Positions 15,922-18,840 of a stretch of 18,840 nucleotides of DNA are shown piece after piece. The stretch's first letter is position 1. Each line of letters starts with the position of its first letter. Source of the stretch: Pelagophyceae sp. CCMP2097 (Eukaryota > Sar > Pelagophyceae); the NCBI GenBank assembly GCA_026770575.1, contig MU657164.1, positions 1,420,043 through 1,438,882 of the forward strand, written 5' to 3'. The position numbers and the translations under genes are program-made. The notes beneath the pieces were generated by a model. The model did not search any database. It saw only the letters and a list, made by a program, of their open reading frames with translations, and was not told where the DNA came from.

Positions 15922-16242
15922 GGCCCAACCGCCGCCAAGACGCCGCGAGAAGCAAGTCTCTAACATGCACTCGCACGAAACTCCGTCTCGTGACCGAAAA
16001 AGTGACGCTGCGAGCGCTCGGATCCGACTGCGAGCGCCCGGGCGAGCACCCGGACCCGCGTTGGCTCGCCGCCGCGCCCTCCCCTCCGCTTGAGGACCCA
16101 TGCCGCAGCCGCCTCGAGAGGCTGCGTTGGAGTCGGGGGCCACTGGGCCGTGACGCGTTTCTGCCGCGGCCGGGAGATTTGCAGAGGGGTCAGTTGCGGA
16201 GAGGGGTCACCCAACTTCTCAAGCGGAGATGAGTCAAAGGGG
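15922..16242. other. Convergent 3' spacer with short duplications
   Basis: This 321-bp space lies between the PDI and IST1 stop codons. No gene. The sequence GGGGTCA(G/C)TTGCGGAGA occurs at about 16187-16203 and again at 16239-16255, where it covers the end of the IST1 coding sequence, with a related GGGGTCACCC between. This looks like a small duplication of the IST1 terminus into its own 3' region. Confidence 0.5.
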
Positions 16243-18459
16243 TCACTTGCGGAGATTACTCAAACGCTTTTGAAGCAGCTCATAATCCGATGACGCCTTG
16301 TCCTTGGGCGCGACGAACGGGTTCGGCTCGTCGTCGCCAAAGCCGGGCGCCGCCCTAGTCATCGATGGTGACGGAAGGACCACGTGGAACTTTCCCCCAG
16401 GAGGCACTTTTCCAGAGGCGCTGTCTTCCAGAGGTGGTCCGTCCCGAGACGGGTCCTTCCAGAGGTGGGTCTTTCTAGAGACGGGTCTTCCCCGAGGCGC
16501 ATCTCCCCGGAGCGGGTCTTCTGCGCGCCCTTTGGCCCCGGCGACGGCGGTCCCCGCGTCAAAAACTGACAATGTCGAAAGACGCCGGGGCTTCACGGAA
16601 TGTCGTACGGCTCGTCTTTGACCGGGGCCGCGGGCTGCGGCGCCGCGGGGACCGGCCTACGAGTCAAAAGGTGTTCGAGTGGCAATTGCTTTGGCAAGGG
16701 CGCTGCAAAGGAGGGCTTCGCACGGCGCGTCGGTCCGGCCGTCGGACGCGTCGCGGTGCGCGTGGGGCGGCGCCGTCGGCGCCTGCCACTCCGGCGCGTG
16801 CTGCGCGCCCAAAATGGCCTGCAGTGCGCTGGGTCTCGCGTGGCATCACAGGACCCTTGTTGGGACTGCGAGTCCGTGTCCGTGCATCGAGCCACTCTGT
16901 CGCATCGTCAGTGACTGTGTTGCCCGCCGCGGGATGCGCAGACGCGGCCCCGCACGTCCAGCTCGGCGTCCAACTCGCGCAGCGGTCCGTGCGCGACGGA
17001 TATGACGGTGGCGATGGGCACCGGCGCGGGTGTCGCCAAGGGCGGCGGCAGCGGCGTCGTCTTCGCCGGCAGCGGCAGCGGCAAAGGCGTCGTCGCCAAC
17101 GGCGGCAGCGGCGGTTGCTCCGCGGCCTCGGCGGCGGCCGCCTCTTCGTCGTAGGCCTGCCTCAGGTTTGAACCCGGGGCCATTTTGATGCTAAAGCCGG
17201 ACGGGCCGGGCATTGAGGATTGGCGAGACATGGCCGCGTCCATTTCCAGCGCCGTGGGGGCCCACTCCACGGAATGCTCTTCCGCAAGAGCGGCGAGGTA
17301 CTTGATGACCAGATAAGCAGACCTTGAGACGGTCCATCGGCATCACATGCCAAAAGGGCGACTCTCTCCGAATCTCGCAGATGCTGCCAACGCGCGCCTC
17401 CGGCTTCCAACGGCGCGTGGCTCTGCATCCAGCCGCTGCGTTGCCTCGGTCCTTTCCACGACTCGGCTCGGTCGACTCGGCTTGGGTCTCGACATTGCCG
17501 TTCCGGGTTTTCCAATTTCTGACGCGGCTTTTACGGCGGCGAGACGCCGAGCTTGTGCACCACTCGCGCGTTGACGCAGTTGGCCGCGTTCGACTTGGCG
17601 GCGTCGGCCCAGTCTTTGCCATACTTGAGACGCAGTTGCCGCGAGACTTCGTGCAATTCCGGGACCTAGAGGATACGACTCTCGGACATCTCGGAATTCC
17701 TAGAATATGCACCTCGCATCTCGGCGCGGCGAAGACGAGCGTGCACACGGCCTCTTTCATGTCAATCGGACACTCTTTCTGCGACGCGACGAGGCCGACG
17801 CGTTCATGCAGCAGCTCACCTAAAGTGCACCTCAAACGTGACCTTTCAAAGCCTCGGGAGGCCACTCTCGAAAAGACGTTATCTGCCCTCGCGCGTCTGT
17901 CGGCAAAGGCCGTTCGATTCGGCCGAATCGCGACGCGGCGCGGTACACAGGAGCGCCACGACTTCGTACGCCTCGATGGTAAAGTCCAGCCGGATGAGGT
18001 GCTCCACGCGGATCCGCGCCTTTTCCTCCTTCCCCATGCCTGATTCGGAAAGCGTGCGGTGGCCAATACGCGGAGCACGACGCTGCGACTTCCAGAGCCG
18101 CCGCCGGCGGTCCCAGAGCCGCCGCCGGCGGTCGGAGCCGATGCACACGCCTTCATTGCGGCCTCTGCGGGTCTTTGCCGCCTTTGACACTTTGGAAACG
18201 TGAGGCGGCGTACGCACGGAGGAGTTCGGCAATCTCCTTTTTCTGCTGTTTAATAAGAGCAGTCTTCTTCGTGCACAAGATATTGAACCGGTGCTCCGCC
18301 ATCTTCAAATGCGGCTTTAGCTTGTTGGAATTGAACTTTTCCAGGCCTATAAAGCCGTCGGAACCTTCGAGAACCACCCAAGACGGGCTCCCGAAATGCT
18401 GGGCGCGAGGGTTTATGCAGAGGCGCGACGGCGGGGGACGCACCCATAGCGCGCAGCAT
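16243..18459 (-). CDS. IST1: IST1-like ESCRT-III regulator, 9 exons
   Basis: Exons in transcript order: 18444-18459, 18218-18346, 17947-18039, 17713-17819, 17535-17665, 16956-17322, 16724-16818, 16597-16656, 16243-16354; introns 97, 178, 127, 47, 212, 137, 67 and 242 nt. All eight junctions keep phase and give 369 residues (human IST1 is 364). The IST1 fold is clear: NKLKPHLKMAEHRFNIL, KKTALIKQQKKEIAELL, KEEKARIRVEHLIRLDFTIE, AYEVVALLCELLHERVGL, CPIDMKEAVCTLVFAAPR, LRLKYGKDWADAAKSNAA, VNARVVHKLGVSPP, AYLVIKYLAALAEEHSVEW. A Pro/Ala-rich linker follows, and the C-terminus DYELLQKRLSNLRK fits the MIT-interacting motif that recruits Vps4. The family controls ESCRT-III/Vps4 in membrane scission. 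Exon 1 codes only MLRAM plus one base; a second ATG (18447) may be the true start. The linker exons 7-8 are the least certain. Confidence 0.93.
16391..16520 (-). repeat. Degenerate about 16-bp tandem repeats in an IST1 intron
   Basis: Within the last IST1 intron (16355-16596) units such as TTCCAGAGGTGG, CCCGAGACGGGTC, TTCTAGAGACGGGTC and CCCCGAGGCGCATC alternate with a period near 16 bp. The region stays open on the minus strand, but the phase-correct splice from DIP to AAPGFGDDEP removes it. Confidence 0.65.
18092..18133. repeat. Exact 21-bp tandem duplication in an IST1 intron
   Basis: Two contiguous copies of a 21-bp unit starting CCAGAGCCGCCGCCGG lie within IST1 intron 2. Confidence 0.9.
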
Positions 18460-18540
18460 CGTAAAACGCCCGGAGGGAAGGCCGCGCCCGCCTCGATGAG
18501 GCCTTGTCTGCCGTCACGGTCCGGAAAAATCGACTCTTCG

Positions 18541-18610
18541 CTGAAACAAACGTCCGCGGGGTTCCGCGCCTTATTGAATTACAGTTGCACTGTAATGCAG
18601 TTTGTTTCAG
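18541..18610. repeat. Nested palindromic element
   Basis: Outer arms CTGAAACAAAC (18541-18551) and GTTTGTTTCAG (18600-18610) are perfect inverse complements. Between them lies a second perfect palindrome, ATTACAGT-TGC-ACTGTAAT (18578-18596). The element is 70 bp and lies about 80-150 bp upstream of the IST1 start. Confidence 0.85.
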
Positions 18611-18762
18611 TTGGATCGTCCGTTGGATTTTTTCGAGTGCGCTTACGGGGTCCTATGATCGTCGTGGCCTTTTGGGTTGCACTGGGTGGCCTGCGCGCTT
18701 GCTTCCGCCGAGATTCGTTTTTTTTTTCCCCCCTTTTCCCCTTGTGCGCATATTTAGCACCC

Positions 18763-18838
18763 TCGAACTCGTAAAAAAACGAGTAGGCGCCTCGTTCCCA
18801 TTTTACGAGTAAGAAAACGAGTAATAAAAAACGAGTAG
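18763..18838. repeat. ACGAGTA short-repeat cluster
   Basis: The heptamer ACGAGTA occurs about four times (near 18779, 18805, 18817, 18831) separated by A-rich spacers, plus the inverse ACTCGT at 18767-18772, which can pair with ACGAGT across an A7 loop. It is cut by the window edge. Confidence 0.7.
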
Positions 18839-18840
18839 AC

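Larger units (their letters stand above)
18460..18840. other. Right flank: IST1 upstream region, no gene seen
   Basis: This stretch holds the probable IST1 promoter on its left, a nested palindrome (18541-18610), a T/C homopolymer tract (18719-18740) and ACGAGTA repeats at the edge. Open frames (for example one ending near 18812) are low-complexity and not recognised. Confidence 0.5.

Noticed and set aside
17191..18156. Minus-strand ORF of 321 codons
   Set aside because: It runs through several IST1 introns and shows IST1 sequence only in part. The phase-correct exon model recovers the whole protein instead.
6692..18459. A dedicated membrane-trafficking gene cluster (5-phosphatase, Sec20, PDI, IST1)
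   Set aside because: The genes lie on different strands with unrelated genes between them, and each belongs to a common eukaryotic family. There is no sequence sign of co-regulation, so chance neighbourhood is the simpler reading.
18719..18740. T and C homopolymer tract as a terminator
   Set aside because: The T9-C6-T4-C4 pattern is not tied to any gene end, and bacterial terminator logic does not apply here.

Overview
The window reads as nuclear DNA of a GC-rich, intron-bearing eukaryotic alga. The secondary-plastid-style leader on the glutaredoxin, the MYND/Sel1 and WD40 proteins and the many short introns suggest a stramenopile, perhaps a pelagophyte such as Aureococcus; the species is inferred, not read. 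Coding frames use mostly G or C at third positions. No tRNA, rRNA, CRISPR array or complete transposon was seen.

Layout, left to right: a MYND/RING/Sel1 protein (-, 270-1304) diverges from a glutaredoxin-like gene (+, 1658-2833). After a repeat-rich spacer come two same-strand members of the endonuclease/exonuclease/phosphatase (EEP) superfamily: a secretory coiled-coil EEP protein (-, 3179-5863, 3 exons) and an inositol-polyphosphate 5-phosphatase (-, 6692-8281, 7 exons). A doubtful small plus-strand gene (8658-9257) follows, then a Sec20/BNIP1-type SNARE (-, 9291-10281, 5 exons), an eight-repeat WD40 protein (-, 10553-11749), a small unknown ORF (+, 12029-12271) and a DCTPP1/MazG-like nucleotide pyrophosphatase (+, 12322-12938, 3 exons). 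The 13.0-14.5 kb stretch is gene-poor, with weak ORFs, a WD40 relic and tandem repeats. A single-domain, membrane-anchored protein disulfide isomerase (+, 14558-15921, 6 exons) then converges on an IST1 (ESCRT-III-like) gene (-, 16243-18459, 9 exons). The right edge holds nested palindromes and ACGAGTA repeats.

Most exon models were built by hand: splice junctions were accepted when GT-AG sites kept the phase and restored a recognisable family sequence. Several genes belong to endomembrane biology (Sec20, IST1, 5-phosphatase, ER disulfide isomerase), but nothing shows co-regulation and I do not claim a pathway cluster. The most unusual signals concern introns: many donors are GTGCG/GTACG with C at +4, a GGAATATCC-like motif recurs in introns of three genes, one donor is tandemly duplicated, and some introns are stop-free and a multiple of three long. 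I found no convincing new multi-gene system.
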